Positions 13,490 to 29,475 of a stretch of 64,000 bases of DNA are shown here, one piece after another. Source of the stretch: Erpobdella octoculata (lineage: Eukaryota > Annelida > Clitellata > Hirudinida > Erpobdellidae); NCBI GenBank assembly GCA_963978895.1, contig OZ022242.1:14442407-14506406 (forward strand). The letters are read 5' to 3'. The position numbers and the translations under genes are program-made. Under the pieces are notes generated by a model. That model ran no database searches. It was not told the origin of the DNA and was given only the letters and a program-made list of their open reading frames with translations. The number at the start of each line of letters is the position of its first letter. The first letter of the stretch is position 1.

Positions 13490-14925
13490 GTAGTCTTCGT
13501 CGTCAACGCAATGCAAATAATAGTTCTCTTTCCATTAGTTTCAACAACTAGAGAAACAGTTGCTTCTACTGCCAATCATAAACACTGAAAGATTTCACTT
13601 CAAACGCACCGACAGAACATCACAAAATGATGATAAATTGATATTACTAAACAAACCATCTAAAAAGCTACAAGCGAAGAAGACAACACAAACAGCCAAT
13701 CTACAACACTACGCCATTCTCTTTAAGTCAGTCAGTTGGACGTAGGATAGCTAAGAGATATGAAATAAAAAACAACAATCATGGAAAGGTTCAGGAGAGG
13801 ATAAATGAAAGCATTTTTCTACTAAAAAAAATTGCAAACCATGTTGGAAATTGTACTCGATGGTGCAGATAAACTGAATAGAAGTTTTTTTTTTTTTAAA
13901 TTGAAATTAAAACTTATCGCTAGTCTTTCAGACTGGACATCAACCTCTCAGATACTCATCCAACCTGACGTTTATATGTAGGTGTGACCTTGGCTTAACA
14001 AACTCCGGCACTAGCTACTACTTAGTAGAAAATGTTTTCAATTTTGAAACCTATGTTTTGCAGTTCTTTCAAAGGTCAGCTTACAAATCTTTCGCTGGGA
14101 CTGTAAAATAAATGCTTGTTTGAAATGGTCAACAGTCAGGTGCATCTTATTCTGGATTGTAAGGCAATTCGTCGCAGACAAACTTGTTGCAGCCAATTTG
14201 GAAAATCGAACAGTTCAGCGCCCTATAATTCTGAGCAGGCAATTCCATGCTAAACAATTGGGCGCGAAAATATATCAATTATATTTAGAATTTTAAACGC
14301 TCACTAAGCCACCAAGTCAAGTTTTTCGTGTTTTATTATCAAGTGCTAGTGATTAAGTAGAGTTTCATATGGTTAATTTATAAATCCATTAAATCTATTA
14401 AATCCTCGCAAGTATTCTGATTGATGTGTGGTTTCCATAACCAATTAACCAAGCACTACAGTGTGTGGTCGACGATCACACTCAATGTTTTTATTTTCTC
14501 AGAGGATGTCCTTCACTTGCTAACATTAGCTCAACTTTTTTTTATAACGTTTTGAATTTTCTAAAGTTTGACTTCTAGTTTCAGCAGAGTTGTATGTGCA
14601 TTTTGAACTATCCGTGCAAATCCATTATGGCTTTTTCCACTGCGTTGTTAGCTTGAAGAATGAAAAATATGAAAATATTTCAAATTTTATCAAAGACAGC
14701 TTCGAATCGTATAAACAAAGAGCAGCATCTCTTCGTCGTTTTCGTCGTCTTCCAATAAATGAGTCTTCAAATTAGTTATAATAAACTCGATTGAGTTCTG
14801 GAAACGAATAGAGATTAGAGATATCTCAGCTTTTTGTAGACGCAATCTTTGTCGTGAAACTAACAAACATTCAATATTTTTGGAGTTGGAGTTATTCGAA
14901 ATAGTTTTATTGTGTGTATATAAAC
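13490..14925. other. Unassigned non-coding stretch
   Basis: No gene, SINE or transposon end was recognised. Short open frames here (for example 14590-14775) have no recognisable motif. Confidence 0.4.
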
Positions 14926-14928
14926 GCA

Positions 14929-15456
<528 letters not shown>

Positions 15457-15459
15457 TAC

Positions 15460-16280
15460 GTTTGCATGGCAGCTGACATGCCTCTTTATTACAATCGGAC
15501 TTTGTAAAATCAGAAACCGGATTTTCCAGTTACCACATGGGGGTCATGCCTTGGAGCCGATCGTTAATGGTTCTCCGTTGTCAGAACTTTAGAATTTAAA
15601 TAACTTGTTTTATTTATTAAATTGTCAGCACGAGTTATATAACTTTTCATCGAAATACAGAAATTATAGCAAGCCAGATGCCAACACGACCACGTTTTCA
15701 AATCAATAGAAAAATAAATAGAAACAGCTGACGTAACAAATTAACAATTTATTCCATTCTTGGTCTACTACGTTTTCAAAAATACATCCTGCAATTTGCG
15801 TGTGCGCTATTCTTTCACCATGTTTTTGTCGTGGCCTCTGGTTCTATTTTTATAGATGCAGATGGATAGAAATGGAAAACCAAATTCTTCATATCTCTAG
15901 CCCAACCAACACATCAAAAAGCATATTCATGCTTCAATTTTGACAATCTCAATTCATAAGGCAAACCCACAAAGAATATACACATTTTAATCGTCCTTCT
16001 CTGCTTTTCTCAACTGGATCGTTCACCACCTGCATTAGCTCCACACTTGGACTACATATTCCAACTGCAACCTCAACAGCGTCTTGTATACACAAATGAA
16101 AGCTTCTTCTTATAATTTCCTTAAATTTCTTGTAGCAACTTGATAAAGGGGCATTTCTGGAAATCTCCATCTCTACGTCCCCCCTATTATTTTTTACGCG
16201 GGCCTCAAATCGGCTTCGGAGTTCCAACTTTTCTTTACCCAGGTTTAGTTTCAATAATTGAATGGGTGATATTTGAAAAT
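15460..16280. other. Unassigned non-coding stretch
   Basis: Nothing recognised between the hexamer array and the 42-bp minisatellite. Confidence 0.4.
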
Positions 16281-16282
16281 TA

Positions 16283-16876
16283 TGGGTTTGTCAATATAAA
16301 TAAAATTAGATTATTTAGTTATAATGGACCTCCATGGTTAAATAAAATTAGATTGCTTAATTCTAATAGACTTCCGTGGTTAAATAAAATTAGATTATTT
16401 AGTTATAATGGACGTGGTTAAATAAAATTAGATTATTTAGTTATAATGGGCCTGGTTGAATAAAATTAGATTATTTAGTTATAATGGGCCTGGTTGAATA
16501 AAATTAGATTATTTAGTTATAATGGACCTCCGTGGTTGAATAAAATTAGATTATTTAGTTACAATAGACCTCCGTGGTTGAATAAAATTAGATTATTTAG
16601 TTACAACAGACCTCCGTGGTTGAATAAAATTAGATTATTTATTTATAATAGACCTCCGTGGTTGAATAAAATTAGATTATTTAGTTATAATAGACCTCCG
16701 TGGTTGTATAAAATTAGATTATTTAGTTATAATAGACCTCTGTGGTTGTATAAAATTAGATTATTTAGTTATAATAGACCTCTGTGGTTGAATAAAATTA
16801 GATTATTTAGTTATAATAGACCTCCGTGGTTGAATAAAATTAGATTATTTAGTTATAATGTACCTCTGTGGTTGAA
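16283..16876 (+). repeat. 42-bp minisatellite with open 14-residue repeat frame
   Basis: About 14 units with core AATAAAATTAGATTATTTAG and a variable TAATRGACCTCCGTGGTTG link. Most units are 42 bp. Two or three units at 16405-16500 are about 38 bp, lacking part of the link. The plus frame 16494-16961 stays open through the 42-bp units as tandem NKIRLFSYNRPPWL peptides. It has no recognisable domain, and the 38-bp units shift frame upstream, so I treat it as a repeat and not a gene. Confidence 0.93.
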
Positions 16877-17048
16877 AGATGGGAAGAAACTTGATGACAC
16901 TTTTAATTTCGGAATATTCTCATTTGAACCTTCTATAACAAATCGACATTGTCGTTTCTAATTATCCGATCAAGTTGTAACTTGTGGTGTTTGTTATTAA
17001 AGGATTGCTTGTGTTTATTTGTTTAAATATTATTGTTTGATATTAGAC

Positions 17049-19360
17049 TTTTTTTTTGGTTAATTTGTTTATTGGGATGATGATAAGCAAAGAAAAAACA
17101 GATCACAAGAAAAAGTACAACAAAATAAACATCACCCAAAAGGAGTCTCCCAAAGGAATTACTTCCCATCTAGGGGATATCCTTATAGTGAATAATAAAA
17201 ATGAGAATAAACCAAAAACAAACAGAAAACACAAATCAATCTCATTGAAAGAAAAACAAATAAAATACAAGTCTTCAGATTTCATTTCAAGAGTAATATA
17301 GTTTTAGATTAAGGCTATTCGAGTTGAAAGACAAGCAGAGAAATCAAATCATCAATGAACCAAGAGTTGAGAAATAGGTATATAATAATAAGAAAAGTTA
17401 AGAATATAGAATTAAGGTAAGAAACAAACAAGCTGAGAAAGAGACATGTGATCAATTTGAAAGTAAAATGAAAGATTTCAAACATTTTTTAAACAGTGTT
17501 ATTGATTTAATTGATTTTAAATGAACTGGAAGAGAGTTATACAACCGAGGTCCCCGACAGAAAATAGAAACACTTTTGAAAGTAGTACCACAAAAATCAG
17601 ATCTATAGTTGATTGATGATCGCAAAGCAAATGTATGGATCTCCGAAGTTTTCTTGAACATATGAATGAACACATTAGGTAATTCTCCACTATTATATTT
17701 GAACATAAAAAGGCAAATTTGAAATTTATTTAATTGATGTATGTTTAGAAGATCATTCACAAGAAATGTCGGCCCAGTTGGAGCTCGATATGGCAAATGA
17801 AAAATGATGCGAACTGCTTTCTTTTGAAGAATGTGTAGTCCTCTTAATCTTGTTGGGTAGTTAGCTGCCCAAACTATATTGCAGTATGTAAAATAGGGGT
17901 AAATCAATGAATAATACAGTAATTTTAATATTTTTTTGTCAACAAATCCACTAATTTTGTAAATGACCCCTATGTTTTTGGAAATTTTCGATTCAATAAA
18001 AGAGATATGCTTGGACCAGTCCAAATGTTCATCTATTATAACACCCAAGAATTTAATGGAAGATACACATCTGATAGGATAACCGTTTATATTAAGAATG
18101 TTATCACAATAAGAAGCTTTATGCCTAGTACGAAAAAGAATATAATTAGTTTTATCCATGTTTAATGATAGTTTATTAGTTCGGAACCATTCATCAATAC
18201 TCACGAGTTCATTATTCATAATTGAGATTAAGTCACTCAAGCAATTACCTGAAGCAAAAATACTCGTGTCATCAGCAAATAATAAAAATTCAACCAATGA
18301 AGAAGCCTTCAGTAGATCATTAATGTAAATGATGAAAAGCAAGGGCCCCAAAATTGAACCTTGAGGTACACCACATAAAATATCACGAGAAAATGATCTT
18401 GAACCATTAAATTCAACTAACTGTTTTCTGTTTAGTAAATAATCCTTAAGCCAGTCTAACACACAACCTCGAAAACCATAAAAAGACAACTTATCAATTA
18501 ACAGATTTTGATCAACAGTGTCGAAAGCTTTGGCTAAATCAAGAAATATACCAATAGTATATTCACCATGTTCAACTGCTTCTGCAATTCTCGAGTATAA
18601 CAAAATCAATGGCATAAAAGTTGAGTGACCCTTTCGAAAACCAAACTGTCTGTTATTAAGTAAAGAAAATTTCATCAGAAAGTTGTATATTGTAGAGAAC
18701 ATAGCTCTCTCAAACAATTTAGAGAAGTATGGCAGTATAGAGATTGGTCTGTAGTTGGTGACTTTGTCAACATCTCCTGATTTATGTAAAGGAATAATCT
18801 TTGCCACCTTCAGTTCTTTAGGGAATATGCCGGTTGCAAATGAGCAATTTATGATAGAGGCCAGAGGAGAAGCAATTTGATGGATGAATTCACTTGCGAA
18901 GGAGGGATCAATTTCATCAAGTGGGACGTGTTTAACCCTTTTGATATGCTCAAAATTTCCTCCGGTGTAACAGAATGAGTTTCCATAGACTGAACAGTTG
19001 GATCACCACTGAATGATTTTTCGGTGGGTCTTATGCTGTTGGCAAGACTAGGCCCAATCTCTGAAAAGTATCCGTTAAATTCCTCAGCTATTTCAAGTGG
19101 CAAAACTAATGTCCTACCGTCAGGTGCGACATATTTATTAGTAGTGTTATTAGTTGCATGTCTGTTCATAATAGATATAATAATCACTCATATTTTCTTT
19201 AGATTCATCTGATGTAACTGCAATTTATTAGAGTAATATTGTCGAATAGTTGCCAGTTTTATTGACTTAAATCGATTCCTGTAATCCACAAATTTTTTTC
19301 TTATTTGTGGGAGTAGGATTCTTCAAATATTTTTTATAAAGTTTATATTTTATTTAATTC
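17049..19360 (-). mobile_element. 5'-truncated CR1/Jockey-type LINE
   Basis: On the minus strand the element runs from a broken coding region near 19345 through the reverse transcriptase frame to a 3' UTR (17058-17451) and a 9-base poly(A) (T run at 17049-17057). The endonuclease is absent. Only the linker before the RT (KKFVDYRNRFKSIKLATIRQ and on) is left at the 5' side. A short copy of the same 3' tail lies at 45090-45216, confirming a dispersed family. Confidence 0.85.
17452..19343 (-). pseudogene. LINE reverse transcriptase, frameshifted
   Basis: The frame from 18807 to 17452 (451 residues) carries the non-LTR reverse transcriptase motifs in order: NYRPISILPYFSKLFE, QFGFRKGHST, FLDLAKAFDTVD, GVPQGSILGPLLF, the catalytic FADDTSIF, and KFLGVIID. 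The C-terminal part contains the usual thumb-like region (YYSLIYPYFTYCNIVWAA). The protein makes cDNA of its own RNA at the target site. The upstream linker (EIAEEFNGYFSEIGPSLANSI, 19187-18950) is in another frame and joins through a shift near 18940-18950, where ...EEILSISK must change to ...HIKRVKHVPLDEIDPSF. There is also a stop near 19200. With the endonuclease lost and these lesions present it cannot encode an active product. The fit to CR1/Jockey-like clades is by motif appearance only. Confidence 0.9.
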
Positions 19361-19363
19361 CGG

Positions 19364-20042
<679 letters not shown>

Positions 20043-20143
20043 TCTCTTTGCTTTCTGTTTTTTACTTTCATTTTTTCTCAAGAATAATAATTTTTTGTTT
20101 CTGATATTAACTGTTAGTTTGTTTATTTTATGATCTGCTTATT

Positions 20144-21688
<1,545 letters not shown>

Positions 21689-21725
<37 letters not shown>
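21689..21725. repeat. (AT)n microsatellite, short
   Basis: About 18 AT units, followed by degenerate TATA text to 21762. Confidence 0.95.
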
Positions 21726-21727
<2 letters not shown>

Positions 21728-21998
21728 CATTTTATATATATGTATATTATATTTTATATATGGAAACATTTATTTCGTTTTTAAATCTAATTTACTCTAC
21801 AATTTAAGTGTCCTTTCTACAAATTTCACACCAGAAACTGTAAAATTAAATTGCTTTAAAAATTATATTTTTGTTTCACGAAATTCCAAACGAAGACAAA
21901 CTTCCACCTTAAACTGAAGAAAGGCAGTTAAATGGAGTTTCATTATCGTGCAGTTTCGTTCAGACGAGATGTCCTAATTTCCATCGTTAGTACAAGAT

Positions 21999-22124
21999 TG
22001 GGCCACTTACACAGATAACGATGAAACCTCAGCTGCGATCAACAACATCATCCAAGAACCACCATTATCCACATCCTCACTGTCAACAACTACCAAAGCA
22101 GCTCGTCGAAAACGTTGAGATCAG
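21999..22124 (+). CDS. Possible 3'-terminal exon fragment, unidentified
   Basis: An open plus-strand frame of about 42 codons reads QDWATYTDNDETSAAINNII and ends in a basic KAARRKR before a stop at 22122-22124. It is preceded by a weak acceptor-like ...CCATCGTTAG. Its base composition is richer in G+C than its surroundings, which is why I list it. I do not recognise the protein and see no partner exon, so it may be chance. Confidence 0.15.
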
Positions 22125-23763
<1,639 letters not shown>

Positions 23764-24613
23764 AGTATATCGGATGAACCCATCGCTTAACATCGCTTGC
23801 AGTCCGAAAGGCACGGAGGTATGTTTAGGTTCCAGCAATACAGGAACTATAAGCGACAGACAATCATAATAACTAGATTACAACAATTGATTGAAAAAAC
23901 AATTAATTATTTATTAAAAAATAATCAATTTTATAAAGATTCACCAAATTATCTATTCAAAAACGCTTTAAATGAGTTTTATTCGTTTGGTTTCAGTACA
24001 TCTACTTGTCTAAATATAGCACAACCGATAGTAGTTAGTTTACATTATGAGGTAGTTTATAGAATTAGTTAAATGAATTTCCGTTAACATTTGAAAAGAA
24101 CAATTGAATTATTTGTCCAGGTATTTGAACAACTTCTAGCGCATCAATAGAGCAGCATTTTTTAGTAAATCAATAGTGAAAGTGAAAAGAACAATGGAGA
24201 TAAAAATAGATTGTAGATCACGTGAGTCTTCTGAATCTTCTGAATTTTCAATCCATGAAAAAATTCAGAAGAATCTTAATCGTTTTGAGTTGAATTTATA
24301 TGTGCGTGTTAAAGATGTGATGATGGTGATGGTGGTGGTGATGGTGATGATGATGATGATGATGATGGTTATGATGATGATGGCAATGATTGCAAGAGTG
24401 AGAATGATAATGGCGGTGAACTCCAATAAAAAGACAAAAATATAAAAATATATAAAAATGGAAACAGAAAAAATAAAGGAAGCAGAAGATTAACAGAAAA
24501 TAAATAAAGATTTAGAGAAAATGAAACCGTAAAACTCGGACGTGAGTTGAAATATATTTATATATAAACATTGGCTTTACATATGCATTTATATATATAT
24601 ATATATACAAATA

Positions 24614-24740
24614 TATACAGTATAATGCCACTATAACGTATCCTGGTTATAACGTACCGAAACTTTAGTCCCGTTCATTTGCCCCGTCTCCCTATGTTAA
24701 ATTACCTGCATTTGGCTATAATGTACTAAAATATTGGTTC
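24614..24740 (+). mobile_element. Pogo/Tigger-like terminal fragment
   Basis: CAGTATAATGCCACTATAACG followed by GGTTATAACGTACCG resembles pogo/Tigger terminal repeats, which start CAGT and carry repeated TATAACG blocks. No matching opposite terminus or transposase was found nearby. Confidence 0.4.
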
Positions 24741-25049
24741 TAATTGCAATATTTTCCATGTATCTAACGGATTATTAACTCATTTACAAAACATTGCCAG
24801 CATAATAAACTCTTTTTTCAACCGTGGGAATAGAAAAAGTGATATTCAAGTTATCGATCGTCTGGTGTTCCAATTCTGAAAATAAGTTAATAATGCTTTT
24901 TGCTTCTATCAGCCAGCATGGCGTTGTCGGCTGTCAGCATGTGTTTGAAACATAGGCAATAGGCATGGGTGAGCTGGTATATTATTTCGACCACTAAAGA
25001 ATGATACGTTGTGTTGACGCGAGCACATGCGAGTTAGTTTCTTGATCCA

Positions 25050-25140
25050 GAAAATTACGTGCCCGAACCTGGAATTGAACCCGGGTACTCTGGATATCCA
25101 TAAAAGGATTTCGCTAAAGTACTACTATGCCTTTCACTGG
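25050..25140 (-). repeat. tRNA-like SINE head or tRNA relic
   Basis: The minus strand has a good RNA polymerase III B-box, GGGTTCAATTCCAGG (25082-25068), and, about 35 nt upstream, a poor A-box-like region. No cloverleaf could be completed, so this is not a functional tRNA gene. Confidence 0.35.
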
Positions 25141-25184
25141 GGAAAAAACAAAAGAGGAAAAAAAGATATAGGGATATTAAGGGA

Positions 25185-25474
25185 GAGAAACAATGGAAAA
25201 AAGTCTGACAGAGAGAGAGAAAGAGAAAAAGAAAGAAGAAGAGAAACAGAAAAAGAGAGAAACATGCGTTTAACTATGGAAAGAAAGAAAGAGCAAAGAA
25301 GTAAAGATAAAAGAAAAAAGAGAGTCAGAGAAAAGAAGAAAGGAAAGGAAAAAAAGAGAGACAGAAAGATAGAAAGAACCAACAAAAAGAGAGAAGGAGA
25401 GAGAGGGCATGTGAAAAAGAGAGACAGTTACATTTACTTTTAGACTCTCAGATGCTCTGCGCGGGTAATGCTAG
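25185..25474 (+). mobile_element. Possible Helitron 3' end after a purine tract
   Basis: An A/G-rich tract (25190-25425, repeated GAGAGAAAGA) is followed by CTCTGCGCGGGTAATGCTAG and then T, which resembles a CTAG-T Helitron terminus. No clear hairpin and no TC start were found, so the call is weak. Confidence 0.3.
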
Positions 25475-26170
25475 TATATATAAAATGCTTACATATCTCA
25501 GAAACAGATAAACACACTGCACCTAGGCCATACTTAAGCAAGTGTCTTGAGAGTGAAACGCTGTCAACTATTATTTTGACAGACCAAGTTCATTTCCTGG
25601 TGCGAGAAGCCACGTCTTATTTTAAAATAGTTGAACTCAGAGTTACCACAATATAGTAAATCATGTCACAAAACTCTTTAAACATTTGCTGCGACAAATT
25701 GATCTCTTATTAAATTCTTAAAAACGCTTTGAAAACAATTCTATCACACGAACATTAACTGCAGCTTCACATGCAGTAGAGAACACACGCTCACGTCAAA
25801 CCTCATCTCATTTAATAAATAAGTTCTTTCGGTGCAACGAGCGAACCTGCTGCCCCCCCCCCCGTCATAGGCCGCTTCCACCGAGTCGTAAAACGGGCGC
25901 ACAACATTCCCAGCGGGATAGCTCGATATGGATTTGTTCTCAAAATTTAATGGAATCTTCTCCGATGTGGACAACTGATTTCATGCGGACATCTATGTAG
26001 AGGGAAGAAAAGATGAAGAGAAGGAGTTCAGTCTTTAATGGAAGATGTCATGTTATGTCATGTCATGTCATGATAGCTGGGTGACTCTAGTAGTTTTTTA
26101 GTTTTACATTGTAATGTTAAAAAAAACGAAAATGTTATTAGCTACTATAAAAAAGTGTTTTTATTATAAA

Positions 26171-26320
26171 CTAGCGGGACACCCAGCGTTCTCCAGTTCT
26201 CGCTTTCCCGTTCCCGTTTCCGCTCGCTCTCCTGCTTCAGCTCACTTTGTGACCAATCTGATCCCTCTTGATCCCTCTGATCCTCCTGACTCCTCAAGCC
26301 GTTTTTACTGTTTTTGAATT
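26171..26320 (-). mobile_element. Helitron 3'-end fragment
   Basis: On the minus strand the sequence ends CGCTGGGTGTCCCGCTAG followed by T. It is preceded by a GGGAACGGGAAAGCGAGAAC purine repeat like that in the elements at 53.2, 59.1 and 61.7 kb. The 5' part is not recognised. Confidence 0.5.
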
Positions 26321-26355
26321 AAAAGCCAAATATTGAAAGAGCCAATTAGTACTGG

Positions 26356-26359
26356 ATTA

Positions 26360-26393
<34 letters not shown>

Positions 26394-26395
26394 TG

Positions 26396-26440
<45 letters not shown>
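26356..26440. repeat. AT / ATGT compound microsatellite
   Basis: AT units are interrupted by a few GTATGTAT units near 26379-26400. Confidence 0.95.
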
Positions 26441-28870
26441 GAGAAACGGTGTAGTTGTTTCCTGAACTTTTAAATAACCAGGACTAATTAATAAAAACTG
26501 TATGAGTCTGAAAAAAACAATCAAATAAAAAATGAATTTAAATAGAATAGAATGAAAATGAGCTGAACCTGAATTATCTGATAAATTGTATATTCTTTTA
26601 TGTGTCAATAAAATAATAAATTGCATTAGTTACTAAATCTACTTTACAGGCCAACAATTGTGTAGTGTGCAGAAATAATTTTGTAAACATTAATTTTAGT
26701 TTTTATCCACTTTAGAAGAAAATTTCTTGTCTTTTTTATTCATTTTTTAGAGAAAGTATAAAAATAAATATTTGTGCGGCAGAAAACTTTGTCGAGCCGA
26801 CGTTGAGGGTCCATTCATCATTTGAACTGCTTGGTGTTTTCCAGGGAAGTCAAGGGAAGGGAATGGAAAAGAAAGGGAAAGGCAGGGGGTATGCAAGTTG
26901 AGATGCCATGTTCACCTTGGTTTGCTCTCAAGTTTGTCATTTTTTATGCTTCTTTGCTTGCTTGCTCTTTTTTCTACGTTTAAGTGTTTGTGCGCTTCAG
27001 TTTCTATGCTTGTATGCCTGTGTGCTTTTGCTTCTATGTTTGTGCGCTCTTGTTTCGTCTCTGTGTGCTAATGTTTCTGTGTTTGTATGCTGTTGTTTCT
27101 ATGTCTGTGTGCTATTGTTTCTATGTTTGTGTATTATTGTTTCCATTTTTGTGTGCGCTTATGTGTTTTTGTTTCTAAGATTGTGTGCTTGTATGTTTTT
27201 TTATCGTGCATTTGTTTATTACTTAAACAGCATAAATGATTTTTGGAAGGCTGAACTCAGTTCAAAGCTTACATAATAAATTTAAACAATAACGTTGAAA
27301 CCTGAAAATACATGTTTATTAAATAGCTTTTATAAACTTTTCTGCCAGTCTTGCTTGCTTGCTTGTGCCAAATCTTGGAAGTAAAAATTAACAAACTTCC
27401 CGTCATCCAATCAAGCTGAAATTTTTAAACTAAACGTGCTCCTTATGACAATGCATTTTTAATAATTTTTTCAAATATTTTTAACTAATACAATTTAATA
27501 AAATTTTTAAATTAGAAAATATGATCATCTGTATTAAGGAAATTGAAAATATTAAAGGAATTTATAGTATGATACTGTTATGTTGTATGTGCTTCTGTAC
27601 GTGTGTTTTTTATTTTAAGTTTTTATAATTTCTTATACTTATCCATAAAGCTTTCAACATGTTTCAACATCATTAGAATTTTTTTCTAAAGGTTTTTCTG
27701 GAATTAAATTGAAAATGCAATTTTTTTAAAATAAACAACAATATGGCTTCAATCAACAAAGTAGCAGCCAAATTAAAAACATAAATAAATTAAAAAATAT
27801 TCTAAGCACTTTTGGTCAATATAAAATATTTAACTAATTCTATCAAAAATAAAAACTTCAATCTGTTTGACACCTGCTGATTATCCGTACAAAAAACCGG
27901 TTACAACCAGTTTTTAAACAGGCTGTTTTAGTTCTGCTTTCTGGTCAAGAAAAAGTATTTTTGTCATTTGTAAATGAAAATAAAATTATTAAAATGTAAA
28001 TGAAAAAAAAAACAAAATATGATGAAATAAAAATTGAAACGACAAAGCGTTAAGAAAATAGAAAAGATAGACATGCATTATTAAAAGGATCTTTCTCGCT
28101 GCTTTTCCCATAGGAAAGTTGACGATGTCTTTCCTAGAATCACTAGCCTGTATAGAAAAATGCTTTAAAAATAAACATTTTTATTTGATAGATGTAAATT
28201 TTTATGATAAAATATATTGATTAAGGAATATATTTTAGAGTCCAAGTTTTAAGTTGATTCTAAGATTTTTTATAATTTTCATAATATGCTTAATAAGAAA
28301 TGCAATTGAAATTTCTGAAGAATTTTTTAATGATTATTTAATAATCATTAACTGAAATTTTCTGAAACGCGTCGTAACAGTTAGTCTCAGTTGAAGAACA
28401 TAAAATAAATCTTCAACACTCAATCTTATAACAAATGTTTTAAAACTTCAATTAATTTTTATTTTGCAATGTATGTGTTTTTATTTCTTTCGTTAATTGC
28501 AAGTCATTTTCATTTTGTTTTGTTTTTCAGGCTATTTTAAGTTTTCGTACATTTCGTTGACGTATGTTTTTAATTTATGTTTCTCAAATATTGTTTTCAG
28601 TTTTTAATTTTCTTTAATTACACTTGTCTGAGAAAATGAAGAAAGAATACAGGTAGTACAGGTGCAATAAATTAAAATCAACATCTTGTTTGTACAAACA
28701 GCAATCTTGACGTCGCCCGATGGAAACAAATTTTTTTCTCAAACTTCTTTCTGGGAAAATTTTTTATTTTTCGCTAGTTTGAAATTTAGTTTTTATAATA
28801 TTTTGATAAATTATGTTGTCGTATTAGTGAATTATTCTGACGTTATAATAAACGATGTCAACGTTATATC
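26441..28870. other. Unassigned AT-rich DNA
   Basis: 26900-27225 is a degenerate TTTCTATGTTTGTGTGC repeat. 27361-27460 shares AACTTCCCGTCATCCAATC-type text with 31384-31430, so both belong to one dispersed repeat. No gene seen. Confidence 0.45.
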
Positions 28871-28871
28871 C

Positions 28872-29475
28872 AACAATATCGATGAATTATTAAATTATCA
28901 TACTTTTAATTATCTATGTAGGTGAATTATTGAATTATCATACTTTTAATTATCTATGTAGGTGAATTATTGAACTACTATGTTTTAATTAACTGAATGA
29001 ATTAATAAATTATTTTATTTCTAATTAACTATGTAGATGAATTATTGAATTATCATATTTTCAATTAACTATGTAGATGAATTAATGAATTATCTTATTT
29101 CTAAATAACTATGTAGATTAATTATTGAATACTAGAGCTAGCCTGTCAAAAATGACGGATGTTTTAAAATCTCATTATATATTTTGATTCGATTGCAGCG
29201 CCACCTATTTTGATCTTTAAGACTGACAGTATACAATTTTGGAATTCTTTTCAAGGTTACTGAAAAGAGATTCGAACCACCGACCTATAAGCCGACAGGC
29301 GAACGCTTCATCGCTTTACTACCACAGCCACTTTAACTGTAACGCGCACTTATTTTAGTAACTGCTGACTGCTAACCACCGCGGCCGCCGCGTTATGAGA
29401 AATTGCCAACACACACACCTACATACATACATCGGAAATTATGTATGTTGATCTTATTTCTAATTAACTATGTAG
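28872..29475. repeat. 47-bp minisatellite interrupted by a SINE-like insert
   Basis: About five diverged units of roughly 47 bp (GAATTATTGAATTATC and TTAATTATCTATGTAG) run from 28872 to 29131. One more unit end (CTTATTTCTAATTAACTATG, 29453-29472) lies beyond an unrelated 320-bp insert. Confidence 0.8.
29132..29450 (-). mobile_element. tRNA-like SINE insertion
   Basis: The minus strand carries TGGCTGTGGTAGTAAAGCG (A-box region) and, about 35 nt later, GGTCGGTGGTTCGAATCTC (B-box). Both closely match the head of the SINE at 31675. The insert splits the 47-bp minisatellite. A CTAG sits at its left edge and GC-rich text with GCGGCCGC at 29381-29388. Exact ends are uncertain. Confidence 0.6.

Noticed and set aside
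25027..25443. Lys/Arg/Glu-rich 138-codon frame
   Set aside because: Low-complexity purine tract; composition alone explains the open frame.
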